Below are positions 19,585 through 28,473 of a stretch of 64,000 nucleotides of DNA, piece by piece (within the stretch, counting starts at the first letter, position 1; each line of letters begins with the position of its first letter). The notes under the pieces are model-generated. The model worked only from the letters and a program-made list of their open reading frames with translations, was not told the DNA's origin and did not search any database. The stretch is taken from positions 5,828,001 to 5,892,000 of the forward strand of contig NZ_JBCJKP010000001.1 in the NCBI RefSeq assembly GCF_039503195.1. Reading direction: 5' to 3'. The position numbers and the translations under genes were made by a program. This DNA comes from Streptomyces mirabilis. Its GTDB lineage: Bacteria; Actinomycetota; Actinomycetes; Streptomycetales; Streptomycetaceae.

Positions 19585-21209
19585 TCAGGTCGGCAGCATC
19601 GGATAGCTGCCGGTGTTCGTCGGCGCGTGCTCCGGCAGCCACAGCACCGCGACCGCCCCCTCCGCAGGCACGTGCTCCGGGGCTCCCGCGGGCCGGACGT
19701 TGCGGAAGGTCAGCCGGGCACCGAGCACCCGGGCCTGACCGGCCGCGATGGTGAGGCCGAGGCCGTGACCGTGGCCCGAGCGGTCGCTGCTGCCGGTGCG
19801 GAAACGGCTGGGGCCCTCGGCGAGAAGCTCCCCGGGGAAGCCGGGACCGTGGTCGCGGACCCGGATGACCCGGCCCTCGACCGAGACCTCGATCGGCGGC
19901 TTGCCGTGCCGTGCCGCGTTGGCCAGCAGATTGAACAGCACGCGCTCCAGGCGGCGCGGATCCGTCGTGACCTCCGACTCGTGGATCACGCGTACGTCGA
20001 CGTCGGCGTCCTTGGCGGCCACCCGCCGCGACACGAACTCGCCGAGCAGGATGTCCTGGAGTTCGGCCCGCTCGGAGGCGCCGTCCAGCCGCGCCACCTC
20101 GAGGACGTCCTCGACGAGGGTCCGCATCGCCTGGGCCCGGTCGCGGACGAGTTCCGTGGGGCGGCCGGGGGAAGGAGCTCCGCCGCCGTCAGCAGGCCGG
20201 TCACCGGCGTGCGCAGTTCGTGGGCGATGTCGGCGGTCACCCGGCGCTCGGCCTCGATGCGCTGCTGGAGCGCGTCCGCCATGGCGTCCACCGCGCGCGC
20301 GAGGTCATCGGTCTCGTCCCGCACGACCCCGCCGATCGCTTCCCGCACCCGTACGTCGGTCTCACCCTTGGCGACCTGGTTCGCCGCGGCGGCGGCCTTG
20401 CGCAGCCGGCGCGAGAGCTGGCCGCCGATCAGCACGCCGAGCGCGCTGCCGCCGAAGACGACCGCGATCGAGCCGATGATCAGCGCCTGGTCGAGGTCCT
20501 TCATGACGTCGGTGTTGCGGTCCGTGAAACCGGTGTGGAGCGAGAGGACGCGGCCGTCCTTGAGGGGTACGGCCGCCCAGATGTCCGGGACCCCGTTCGG
20601 ACGGTCGGCCACAAAGGTGGCCCGCCGGCCCTGCATGACCTTCGCCAGCAGGTCCTTCGGAATGGCCGGGTCGTCGACCTTGACCCCGAAGGCCTGGGTC
20701 CGCCCGGACTCGTACATGCGCTCGGCGACCGTGATGCGCTCGTCCGCCAGGTCGCGCGAGTTGTCGAGCATCGAGACGCGCGCCGCGTTGTGCACGACGA
20801 GGCTGAGCGCGACCGCGACCAGCGCGCCGACCATGGCGATCGCCGCGCTGAGCTTCCACCGGATACCCGTGCGAATCCCGGAGTTCCCGGCGGCGGCCGG
20901 CCTACGCATGCCCACGGGCGCGCCGCGGCGGGCGGCTGGGCCCTGGCTGACGGGCGTGCCGCGACGAACGGGTGTGCCCCGGCCGTCGGCAGGTGCGTTC
21001 CAGCCGGTCCGACCGTTCCCGGTCACCGGACTGTTCCCCGTCACCGGGCCGTACCCGTCGGCCGGCCCGTGCCCGTCGGCAGGCCCATACCCGGCGGCCG
21101 GGCCGTACCCGTTGACCGGCCCGCGCCCGGCGTCCCCGTCGGCCGGTCTGCTGCGGCCGGTCGGGCCGTCGCCGCCCGCCGGAGTCCGGCGCCGAAATAT
21201 CCCCCGCAT
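19585..21209 (-). pseudogene. cseC: Sensor histidine kinase CseC, interrupted by a -1 frameshift
   Basis: Membrane sensor of the SigE cell-envelope stress system. Read from ATG 21209 it gives a long Gly/Pro-repeat N-terminus, TM1 (IRWKLSAAIAMVGALVAVAL), an extracytoplasmic sensor region, TM2 (ALIIGSIAVVFGGSALGVLI), a HAMP segment and the H-box DIAHELRTPVTGLLTAAELL. The frame is lost at 20164-20171, next to GCCGGGGG. The downstream part (DVLEVARLDG, N-box LLANAARHG, G-boxes DHGPGFPG and GHGLGLTI) lies in the other frame to the stop at 19585. Adding one base restores ELLPPGRPTELV and a ~541-residue kinase. The total of 1625 bases is one short of a whole number of codons. A sequencing indel is the likeliest cause; a genuine mutation would uncouple the stress response. 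Confidence 0.85.
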
Positions 21210-21217
21210 ATCCCTGC

Positions 21218-21922
21218 TCAGGCCTTCAACTTGTAGCCGAAACCACGGACCGTCTCGATCCGGTCCTGGCCGATCTTCGTCCGCAGCCGCTGCACGTGGA
21301 CGTCGACGACACGGGTGTCCCCGCCCCAGCCGTAGTCCCACACGCGTTCGAGCAGCTTGTCGCGGCTCAGCACCGTACCCGGTGCGGAGGAGAACTCCAG
21401 CAGCAGCCGCATCTCGGTGGGCGTCAGAGCCACCGGCGTACCGCCCTTGTGGACTTCCATGCCCTCGGTGTCGATCTCCAGGTCACCGAAGGAGAGCATC
21501 CCGCCGTCGACGGACGAGGCCTCTTCAGGGGTTCCGTTCGGACCGCTCGCGTGTCCGAAACGGCGCAGCACGGCGCGGATCCGGGCGACCAGCACGGCCC
21601 CGTCGAAGGGCTTGGTCACATAGTCGTCGGCGCCCGCCTCCAGCCCCAGCACGACGTCGATCGAGTCGGCACGCGCGGACAGCATGATCACGGGGACGGT
21701 GGACTCGTCACGGATGCGGCGGCACAGCGAGACACCGTCGAGTCCGGGGACCATCACGTCCAGCAGGGCGATGTCGGGACGGTCGGCGCGGAACGCCTCC
21801 AGGCCCGAGAGCCCGTCGGGCATGGCCGTCACCGCGAAGCCGTCGCGCTCGAGAGCAAGCTGCGTGGCCTCGCGGATGACGTCGTCGTCCTCGACGAACA
21901 GGACGTGGGTCTGCTCTGCCAT
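21218..21922 (-). CDS. cseB: Response regulator CseB (OmpR family)
   Basis: 234-residue two-component regulator, ATG 21922. The receiver has the acidic pair VEDDD near 10-14, phosphoacceptor D55 in ALLDVMVPG, and TKPFD near 105. The C-terminal winged helix shows LTPTEMRLLLEFSSAPGTVL and WGGDTRVVDVHVQRLRTKIG, with the end VRGFGYKLKA. It lies 19 bases after cseA and 8 bases before cseC. In S. coelicolor CseB activates the sigE promoter when CseC senses envelope damage by agents such as lysozyme and glycopeptides (established knowledge). Confidence 0.95.
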   Translation of the reverse strand: MAEQTHVLFVEDDDVIREATQLALERDGFAVTAMPDGLSGLEAFRADRPDIALLDVMVPGLDGVSLCRRIRDESTVPVIMLSARADSIDVVLGLEAGADDYVTKPFDGAVLVARIRAVLRRFGHASGPNGTPEEASSVDGGMLSFGDLEIDTEGMEVHKGGTPVALTPTEMRLLLEFSSAPGTVLSRDKLLERVWDYGWGGDTRVVDVHVQRLRTKIGQDRIETVRGFGYKLKA

Positions 21923-21941
21923 CCGGCTGCTCCGTCTGCGC

Positions 21942-22592
21942 TCAGTTGGCGGGAGCGGGCGTGTCGGCGCCGCCCACCGCGTTGCTGTAGTCGTTGTGCG
22001 TCCGGGACCTCTCGGTGAAGTGGGTCGCGGTCCACCCGTAGGTGATCACTTCTTCGCTGGAGGGGTATTCCACCGGGTCGCCCTTCTTGTACAACTGCTG
22101 GGTGATCACCAGGTCGCCCCGGTCGATCTCCGCGTAGACCGGCGGCTCCTCGGTCTTGAAGACATTCTCGTACCTGCCGCTTTCCTCGCGGTAGACGTAC
22201 GATCCGATCCCCACGGCATCCCCGCAGGTCATGACGTTGACCACGACGTCGTCGGTGGTTCCTCCGGTGAGATCCCCGTACGACACGTCGACCGGGTACT
22301 CGTCGGCGACGCACGGTTTCGTCAGCGCGCTCTTGACCGAGTCGCTGACCTCCGGGTCGTCCTTGACGAGCTTGACCGCGTCCACGCGCTTGGGTGTCTT
22401 GGACGGGGGAGCGGAGGCCGCGCGGCTCGGGGCCCCCTTCGCCACCGCCTCACTGCTCGCCGGGCCCTCGTCGCGGGCGCCCGTGCCACCCGTGGCGCAG
22501 GCGGTCAGGAAAAGGCCGAGGGCGGCGAGCGCGGCCGTCACCACGCTCCCCGCCTTCAGGACCTGCCTGGCCCGAGTTCCTAGGCCGCGCAA
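21942..22592 (-). CDS. cseA: CseA, lipoprotein negative regulator of the SigE system
   Basis: A 216-residue exported lipoprotein with N-terminus MRGLGTRARQVLKAGSVVTA, a hydrophobic core AALAALGLFL, and lipobox LTAC giving a lipidated Cys near residue 31. The start is TTG 22592, lying inside the last codons of sigE with GGAG upstream, so the two genes overlap by 13 bases. The mature part contains DVSYGDLTGGTTDDVVVNVM and SYVYREESGRYENVFKTEE, a beta-rich domain with no catalytic signature. In S. coelicolor loss of CseA raises sigE expression (established knowledge). Identification rests mainly on its place in the sigE operon. Confidence 0.9.
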   Translation of the reverse strand: MRGLGTRARQVLKAGSVVTAALAALGLFLTACATGGTGARDEGPASSEAVAKGAPSRAASAPPSKTPKRVDAVKLVKDDPEVSDSVKSALTKPCVADEYPVDVSYGDLTGGTTDDVVVNVMTCGDAVGIGSYVYREESGRYENVFKTEEPPVYAEIDRGDLVITQQLYKKGDPVEYPSSEEVITYGWTATHFTERSRTHNDYSNAVGGADTPAPAN

Positions 22593-23119
22593 CGCTCCCG
22601 CTCCTCACGTTCGAGCGCGCGTGCGTCCAGGTCGCGGCTCTCCAGCTCCTCGCGGAGCCGGGCGAGCGCCCGGTGCAGCGTGCTCTTGACCGTTCCGGCC
22701 GACATGCCGAGGGCGGCGGCCGTCTCCTCCGTGGACATCTGCTCCCAGTGTCGCAGCACCACGACGCTGCGTTGCTTGGGAGCGAGAACCTTCATGATGT
22801 CCATAAGGAGCGCCCGGTCCGCGTGCTGCTCGGTCGAGTCGTCGACGCAGGCGTCCGGGAGCTGCTCGGTGGGCACCTCTTCGAGTTTCCGCGCCCGCCA
22901 CCACTCGGTCCGCGTATTGATCATCACGCGGCGCAGATAGGCGTCCGCGAGCCGCTTGTCCGCGATGCCGTCCCAGCGGCCGTACGTCCGTACGAGCGCG
23001 GTCTGCAGAAGGTCCTGGGCGTCGACGGGGTCGGGGACCAGGCGACGGGCACTGCGCAGCAGCGCGTCCTGCCGAGTGCGGACGTACTCCTCGAATTCGA
23101 GCACCTCGCCGTGCGCCAT
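22580..23119 (-). CDS. sigE: ECF RNA polymerase sigma factor SigE (cell-envelope stress)
   Basis: 179-residue ECF sigma factor, ATG 23119 preceded by GGAGGCGG. Region 2 includes LVPDPVDAQDLLQTALVRTY and AYLRRVMINTRTEWWRARK. Region 4 includes LAPKQRSVVVLRHWEQMSTE and AAALGMSAGTVKSTLHRALA. The protein is nearly what I recall of S. coelicolor SigE, which directs cell-wall and envelope maintenance genes. It has no dedicated anti-sigma factor; transcription is set by CseB/CseC with CseA. The ~265-base region 23120-23385 upstream should hold the CseB-dependent promoter, but no box could be fixed by eye. Confidence 0.96.
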   Translation of the reverse strand: MAHGEVLEFEEYVRTRQDALLRSARRLVPDPVDAQDLLQTALVRTYGRWDGIADKRLADAYLRRVMINTRTEWWRARKLEEVPTEQLPDACVDDSTEQHADRALLMDIMKVLAPKQRSVVVLRHWEQMSTEETAAALGMSAGTVKSTLHRALARLREELESRDLDARALEREERERCAA

Positions 23120-23385
23120 GATCAACCGCCTCCATCCCCGTTTCCGACCTGGCTCGCGCCTGCTGCCGGTTGTCCGTTTCCTGTGTCCCGCTGTCGTTCT
23201 GCTGTGTGTGCGGTACGGAAATGAAGCTACGGAGGCGTTGTCACGGGGTTGTCCGAGGCAGCCTTCGGTGAGCGCTCGGCTGTACGTCGGTTGTGTAACG
23301 GATGTATGAGGTGGGTAAGGCGGTGTGGTTACAAGTCCCGGTTGGGGTGGTTTTGCGGGTGTGACCGGTGTCCTGGGGGCGGTGA

Positions 23386-24306
23386 CTAGGTCAGGGGCAG
23401 CCGATACAAACCACCGGGGAGCGGCTCCACGAGTCCGTCGGCGACGAGTCCGTCGAGGGCGCGGGCCCGCTGCACGGGCTCGTCCCACACGCGATCGAGC
23501 ACGGACTGTGGGACCGGGCCGACGGACTCCCTCAGTACGGCGAGGAGTTTGCCGCGCACCTGGCGGTCCGTGCCCGCGTACGTCTGGCCGCGCCGCGCCG
23601 GGCCGTCGTGCGCCGGCTTGCCCGCCAGCCGCCATGCGCACTGCGCGGCGATCGGGCAGCGGTGGCAGGCCTCGTTCTTCGCGGTGCAGATCAGTGCGCC
23701 GAGCTCCATGGAGGCGGCGGCCCAGCGGGAGGCGGTGCCCTCGTTCTCGGGCAGGAGGGCACGGGCGAGCTTGCGTTCGGCGGCGGTGGTGGCGTTCGGC
23801 GGGTACTGCACGCCGGTGACGGCCCGTGCGAACACCCTCCGGACATTCGTGTCCAGCACGGCATGCCGCTGCCCGTACGCGAACGAGGCGACGGCGGCGG
23901 CCGTGTACTCCCCGATACCGGGCAGCGCGAGCAGCTGAGCGTGCTCGGTGGGTACGTCGCCGCCGTGCCGTTCCGTTATGGCGACCGCGGCGCCGTGCAG
24001 CCGGAGCGCACGGCGGGGGTAGCCGAGCCGGCCCCAGGCGCGGACGGCTTCACCCGGAGCCTCCTTGGCCAGGTCGGCGGGGCGGGGCCAGCGGGCGACC
24101 CACTGCTCGTACACGGGCAGGACACGGCTCACCGGGGTCTGCTGCAACATGAACTCACTGACCATCACGCCCCAGGGGCCGGCGTCGGGTCGGCGCCAGG
24201 GGAGGTCGCGGGCGTGCTCGTCGAACCAGGTGATCACCGGTTCGTGCAGGGTCTTGCCGGGGGCGTCGGGCTGGGGGCTGGGTGTGGGCATGGTGGGTGC
24301 AGTCAT
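23386..24306 (-). CDS. mutY: A/G-specific adenine glycosylase
   Basis: Base-excision enzyme removing adenine mispaired with 8-oxoguanine. 306 residues, ATG 24306. The helix-hairpin-helix LALPGIGEYTAAAVASFAYG is followed by the catalytic Asp in AVLDTNVRRVFAR. The catalytic Glu is in VSEFMLQQTPVSRVLPVYEQ. The 4Fe-4S loop CTAKNEACHRCPIAAQC has exact C-x6-C-x2-C-x5-C spacing. The C-terminal NUDIX-like 8-oxoG domain of E. coli MutY is absent, replaced by a short winged-helix-like tail (VPQSVLDRVWDEPVQRARAL), normal in actinobacteria. In S. coelicolor too it lies near disA and radA. Confidence 0.94.
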   Translation of the reverse strand: MTAPTMPTPSPQPDAPGKTLHEPVITWFDEHARDLPWRRPDAGPWGVMVSEFMLQQTPVSRVLPVYEQWVARWPRPADLAKEAPGEAVRAWGRLGYPRRALRLHGAAVAITERHGGDVPTEHAQLLALPGIGEYTAAAVASFAYGQRHAVLDTNVRRVFARAVTGVQYPPNATTAAERKLARALLPENEGTASRWAAASMELGALICTAKNEACHRCPIAAQCAWRLAGKPAHDGPARRGQTYAGTDRQVRGKLLAVLRESVGPVPQSVLDRVWDEPVQRARALDGLVADGLVEPLPGGLYRLPLT

Positions 24307-24643
24307 GGCGGTTCCGATCCTGCCATGCGGGGGTGGGACTACGCGGTTTCCTCCGAGGCGCGGAGGAGTGGCTTTTCGCCCCGGCCTCAGACGGGCTCCT
24401 TCGCCCGCGGGGCGGTGGGGGCCGGTCGCGCCCACGCGGCGGAGCCGCGCAATGTCACAGTCCCTCGCCCCTGAAGGGGTGCTCCGGTCGGCCGGAGGGC
24501 CGGGCCCGGCGGCCCCCGGAGGAAGGGAAGGGGCGGTGTGGGGGCAACTCGACCGGTGTGCCGGAATGATGATCCGGAAAAGTTGACGTTCAGGGCGGCG
24601 GGTGGGGCGAGCGCGGGCGTGGATCTCTCGTACAGTTTGCGCC
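24307..24643 (+). promoter_or_regulatory. Intergenic region with 33-nt repeat and leaderless promoter
   Basis: The 337-base gap between divergent mutY and the next gene holds a 33-nt repeat copy at 24428-24460 (core GGCGGAGCCGC) that recurs inverted at 33847-33879. TACAGT at 24631-24636 lies 7 bases before GTG 24644, which fits a -10 box with transcription starting at or next to the start codon. No gene is seen. Confidence 0.5.
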
Positions 24644-25486
24644 GTGGGATCTATGCGCAATCCGGTCGGGCCACTTCCCTCCACCATCTACTGGCGTCGG
24701 AGGGTCGTTCTGCTGTCCGTGGTAGCGCTGTTGGCGCTGCTGATCGCCTGGGTCGTCAGCAGCGGCGGCGGAGGCGGCAAGAAGAACGCGGACGGGTCCA
24801 ACGGGAAGAACCCCGTGCAGACGATCACCCCGGGCCCCTCCGGTTCCGGACCCGCGATCAGCCAACACCCGGGCGGCCGCGACGAGTCCAGCCCCGGCGC
24901 GACTGCCGGCACGGCAAGCGGCGGCAGCAGTGGCAGTGGCGGCAGCAGTGGCAGTGGCGGCAGCAGTGGCACTGGTAGTGGAGACGGGTCCGGTGGCACC
25001 GGCAGCGCGGGCGGTGGTGGCTCGGAAGGCGGTTCCGGCGGTGGAACCAGCTCCGGGGATCAGGTCCCGGCCGGCTCCACCCTCCCCAACTGCACCGCGG
25101 GTGCCGTCAAGTTGACCCTGCGCAGCGTGCACAACACGTACGCCCCCGGCGACAAGCCCTCGATCGAGCTGATCGCGAAGAACTCCTCCGCCAGTGACTG
25201 CAAGGTCGATCTCGGCCCGAAGAGCGCGGTCCTGACGATCACTCAGGCCGGCGGCGACAAGAGCTTCTGGTCCTCGAGCGACTGCCCCAAGGACGCGGCC
25301 AGTCTCTACTTCCGCGTTCCGGCCGGCGACCAGGTGACCTACACGGTCGACTGGGACCGCACGGCCAGCGCCGCCCAGTGCGCCACACCTCCGGCGGGTT
25401 CGGCGACCGCGGGCACCTATCTGGTGGAGGCGAAGGCACCGGGCCTGGCGAAGGCGACGACGTCGTTCGTGCTGTCCCAGGACTGA
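24644..25486 (+). CDS. Membrane-anchored protein with Gly/Ser linker and beta-rich outer domain
   Basis: 280 residues from GTG 24644 (ATG 24653 also possible). A -10 box ending 8 bases upstream and no ribosome site suggest a leaderless mRNA. A short basic N-terminus (WRRR) precedes one TM segment VVLLSVVALLALLIAWVVSS near 15-37. Then come ~110 residues of low-complexity linker with repeated GGSSGSGGSSG, encoded by near-identical 18-base units, and a C-terminal ~130-residue domain with two possible disulphides (LPNCTAGAVKLTLRSVHNTY, SASDCKVDLGPKSAVLTI, SSSDCPKDAASLYFRVPAGD, QCATPP). The domain looks like an immunoglobulin-like adhesion or sensor fold. Function is not recognised. Confidence 0.82.
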   Translation: MGSMRNPVGPLPSTIYWRRRVVLLSVVALLALLIAWVVSSGGGGGKKNADGSNGKNPVQTITPGPSGSGPAISQHPGGRDESSPGATAGTASGGSSGSGGSSGSGGSSGTGSGDGSGGTGSAGGGGSEGGSGGGTSSGDQVPAGSTLPNCTAGAVKLTLRSVHNTYAPGDKPSIELIAKNSSASDCKVDLGPKSAVLTITQAGGDKSFWSSSDCPKDAASLYFRVPAGDQVTYTVDWDRTASAAQCATPPAGSATAGTYLVEAKAPGLAKATTSFVLSQD

Positions 25487-25511
25487 GCGCGGGGGCGGGA
25501 GCCCCCGCGCT
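25486..25511 (+). terminator. Hairpin at the end of the membrane-anchored protein gene
   Basis: AGCGCGGGGGC (25486-25496) and GCCCCCGCGCT (25501-25511) form an 11-bp stem with a GGGA loop, starting on the stop codon. It could stop transcription from both this gene and convergent disA. Confidence 0.65.
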
Positions 25512-25575
25512 CTCGAGGGCCGAGGCCTGCGGTCACGCCCGCCCGGCCCGCACACGCCCTTCAAACGCGCCCGGC

Positions 25576-25648
25576 CCCGTAAGACTTGGCACGTAAGACG
25601 ACGTGGCACGTAATACATGGCACGTAAGACATGGCCCGTCACACGGCG
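25576..25648 (+). repeat. Short tandem repeat downstream of disA
   Basis: Five imperfect units with the pattern CACGTAAGACATGG start at 25576, 25590, 25607, 25621 and 25635 (period 14, once 17). They end just before the disA stop codon at 25653, so they form its 3' untranslated region on the minus strand. Confidence 0.6.
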
Positions 25649-25652
25649 TGCG

Positions 25653-26777
25653 TCAGACGTAGCGCTCCAGGATCGACGACTCCGCCAGTCGCGACAGCCC
25701 CTCACGGACGCTGCGCGCCCGCGCCTCGCCCACCCCGTCGACCGCCTGAAGGTCGTCCACGCTCGCGGCGAGGAGCTTCTGCAGACCGCCGAAGTGCTCC
25801 ACGAGGCGGTCGATGATCGCGCCGGGCAGACGCGGGACCTTGGCAAGGAGGCGGAAGCCGCGCGGGGAGACCGCCGAGTCGAGCGCCTCGGGGGAGCCGG
25901 TGTAGCCCAAGGCTCTCGCCACCGTGGGCAGTTCGAGGAGCTCGGAGTGGGCCAGGGCGTTCAGGTCGGAGAGGGCCTCGTCGACCGTGCGGGAGCGCTT
26001 CGCGGTCGGCTCCGGCACGTAGTCCCGGACCACGAGCTCCCGCTCGGGCTCCACGCCCGCGATCAACTCGTCCAGCTGGAGGGCGAGCAGACGCCCGTCC
26101 GTGCCCAACTCCACCACGTACTCGGCGATCTCCGTGGCGATGCGCCGCACCATCTCCAGGCGCTGCGCCACCGCCGACACGTCCCGGACGGTGACCAGGT
26201 CCTCGATCTCCAGCGCGGAGAGCGTGCCCGCGACCTCGTCGAGGCGGAGCTTGTAGCGCTCCAGGGTCGCGAGGGCCTGGTTGGCGCGGGAGAGGATCGC
26301 GGCGGAGTCCTCCAGGACGCGGCGCTGACCGTCGACGTACAGCGCGATCAGACGCATCGACTGGGAGACCGAGACGACGGGGAAGCCGACCTGCTTGCTC
26401 ACCCGGTCCGCCGTGCGGTGCCGGGTGCCGGTCTCCTCCGTCGGGATCGTCGGATCGGGCACGAGCTGGACGCCCGCCCGCAGGATCTTGGTGATGTCCT
26501 TGTCGACGACGATGCCGCCGTCGAGCTTGCACAGCTCGCGCAACCGGGTCGCCGTGAAGTCGACGTCCAGGACGAAACCGCCCGTGCACATCGACTCGAC
26601 GGTCTTGTCCCAGCCGAGCACGATGAGTCCGCCGGTGTTCCCGCGGAGGATCCGCTCGAGCCCGTCGCGCAGGGCCGTGCCAGGTGCCACGGCGCTCAGT
26701 GAGGCGCGCATCAGGCCATCGGCACCGGAGCTCCCACCGGACTTTCCGGGAGCTGCTGCCCGGTCGTTGGCTGCCAC
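25653..26777 (-). CDS. disA: DNA integrity scanning protein DisA, diadenylate cyclase
   Basis: Makes c-di-AMP from ATP and senses branched DNA. 374 residues, ATG 26777. The DAC domain has [20 protein letters not shown] with the catalytic D86-G87 and the RHR motif in GTRHRTADR near 117-123. Then come a long helical spine ([20 protein letters not shown]) and a C-terminal HhH DNA-binding region, [20 protein letters not shown]. The usual DGA motif reads DGG here. DisA is probably the main source of c-di-AMP in Streptomyces (established knowledge). It sits 80 bases downstream of radA on the same strand, a pairing widely conserved; RadA is reported to modulate DisA. Confidence 0.97.
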   Translation of the reverse strand: MAANDRAAAPGKSGGSSGADGLMRASLSAVAPGTALRDGLERILRGNTGGLIVLGWDKTVESMCTGGFVLDVDFTATRLRELCKLDGGIVVDKDITKILRAGVQLVPDPTIPTEETGTRHRTADRVSKQVGFPVVSVSQSMRLIALYVDGQRRVLEDSAAILSRANQALATLERYKLRLDEVAGTLSALEIEDLVTVRDVSAVAQRLEMVRRIATEIAEYVVELGTDGRLLALQLDELIAGVEPERELVVRDYVPEPTAKRSRTVDEALSDLNALAHSELLELPTVARALGYTGSPEALDSAVSPRGFRLLAKVPRLPGAIIDRLVEHFGGLQKLLAASVDDLQAVDGVGEARARSVREGLSRLAESSILERYV

Positions 26778-26856
26778 TGCACTCCTCCGGTCGCGGGTTT
26801 CCGGTCGCCCAAGAATCGTCCAAGGTTCGTACGGACGGGCGAGACCAGGGCAAAGT

Positions 26857-28266
26857 CTACCGGCGCTGCTCCTCGTCCCGTGGGGCCTCTCTGCGACGGG
26901 AGCGTGGAAGGACCCGCAGCGCCTCGCCCATGTCGGCGACTTCCAGGACCTTCATACCGGCGGGGATCTTGCCCGGATCGCTGGGAACGAGGGCGTGGGT
27001 GAAGCCCAGACGGTGGGCTTCGGCGAGCCTCCGCTGCACTCCCGTGACCCGTCTGACCTCGCCCGCGAGCCCTACTTCGCCGATCGCCACGAGGTTCTTG
27101 GGGAGAGGGGTGTCACTCGCCGCCGACGCGAGCGCGAGGGCGATCGCGAGGTCCGCGGCGGGCTCGGAGAGCTTCACGCCGCCCACCGTCGCCGAGTAGA
27201 TGTCCCGCTTCCCGAGGGCGCTGATCCGGCCCCGCTGCTCCAGGACCGCCAACATCATCGAGACCCGGGAGGTCTCCAGGCCGGACGTCGTACGACGCGG
27301 GGAGGGGATCTGGGAGTCGACGGTGAGGGCCTGCACCTCGGCCACCAGCGGGCGGCGGCCCTCCAGGGTGACGGTCAGGCAGGTGCCGGGGACGGGCTCG
27401 GCACGGCGGGTCAGGAAGAGGCCGGAGGGGTCCGCGAGGCCCGTGATGCCCTCGTCGTGCAGCTCGAAGCAGCCGACCTCGTCCGTCGTCCCGTACCGGT
27501 TCTTGACCCCTCGGACGAGACGCAGGCGCGCGTGGCGGTCGCCCTCGAAGCTCAGGACGACGTCCACCAGGTGTTCGAGCAGGCGGGGGCCCGCGATCGC
27601 GCCGTCCTTGGTGACATGGCCCACAAGGAGCGTGGACATGCCGCGCTCCTTGGAGGCACGGATGAGCGCCCCGGCGACCTCCCGGACCTGGGCCATGCCG
27701 CCGGGCGCCCCGTCGATCTCCGGAGAGGCGACGGTCTGGACCGAGTCCAGGATGAGGAGCGAGGGCTTCACGGCGTCCAAGTGGCCGAGCACGGCGGCCA
27801 GGTCGGTCTCCGCCGCCAGATACAGGTGGTCGTCGATCGCCTTGATGCGGTCGGCGCGCAGACGGACCTGGCTGGCCGACTCCTCACCCGTCACGTACAG
27901 CGTGCGGTGCTCGTCGCTCGCCGCCTTCGCCGCCACGTCCAGGAGGAGCGTGGACTTGCCCACACCGGGCTCGCCCGCGATCAGGACGACCGCGCCGGGC
28001 ACGAGACCGCCGCCCAGGACGCGGTCCAGTTCGGGTACGCCGGTGGAGCGGGCCGTGGCCTGGCGGCCGTCGACCTGCCCGATCGGCACCGCGGAGGTGG
28101 TGACGCGGCCCGGTGTCGTCGTACGGACCGCGGGCGCGCCGTACTCCTCGACCGTGCCCCACGCCTGGCACTCGGGGCAGCGGCCCAGCCATTTGGCCGT
28201 CTGCCATCCGCACTCGGTGCAGCGGTAGGACGGCCGGTCCTTCGCGGTTTTCGTACGGGCAGCCAT
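26857..28266 (-). CDS. radA: DNA repair protein RadA (Sms)
   Basis: RecA-like branch-migration ATPase for recombination intermediates. 469 residues from ATG 28266; an upstream in-frame ATG at 28329 is less likely because family proteins begin at [22 protein letters not shown]4 zinc finger ([18 protein letters not shown]) is followed by Walker [21 protein letters not shown], Walker [11 protein letters not shown] and the RadA-specific motif VKNRYG (KNRFG family). The C-terminal Lon-like domain shows [20 protein letters not shown] and [15 protein letters not shown]. Normal length. Likely co-transcribed with disA. Confidence 0.97.
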   Translation of the reverse strand: MAARTKTAKDRPSYRCTECGWQTAKWLGRCPECQAWGTVEEYGAPAVRTTTPGRVTTSAVPIGQVDGRQATARSTGVPELDRVLGGGLVPGAVVLIAGEPGVGKSTLLLDVAAKAASDEHRTLYVTGEESASQVRLRADRIKAIDDHLYLAAETDLAAVLGHLDAVKPSLLILDSVQTVASPEIDGAPGGMAQVREVAGALIRASKERGMSTLLVGHVTKDGAIAGPRLLEHLVDVVLSFEGDRHARLRLVRGVKNRYGTTDEVGCFELHDEGITGLADPSGLFLTRRAEPVPGTCLTVTLEGRRPLVAEVQALTVDSQIPSPRRTTSGLETSRVSMMLAVLEQRGRISALGKRDIYSATVGGVKLSEPAADLAIALALASAASDTPLPKNLVAIGEVGLAGEVRRVTGVQRRLAEAHRLGFTHALVPSDPGKIPAGMKVLEVADMGEALRVLPRSRRREAPRDEEQRR

Positions 28267-28473
28267 GACGGAACCGTAGCCGAGAGGACTGACAGCACGG
28301 GCGGGCCCGCCCGGCGAGGCATCTGCCATGGCCTGCCGTTGCCGCCTGTGACGGTGTGGGCCACGGAATCGGAGGGTCCTGTCCCCTTTTGAGGGATCGT
28401 TTCACCCGTACGGATTAAATGTGCTCAAGGGGGAAGAAGGGGCCACCCCGGGGCACCTACGGTCGCACGGGTG

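Noticed and set aside
26395..28392. 665-residue plus-strand frame opposite disA/radA
   Set aside because: Antisense to two genes with complete motifs.
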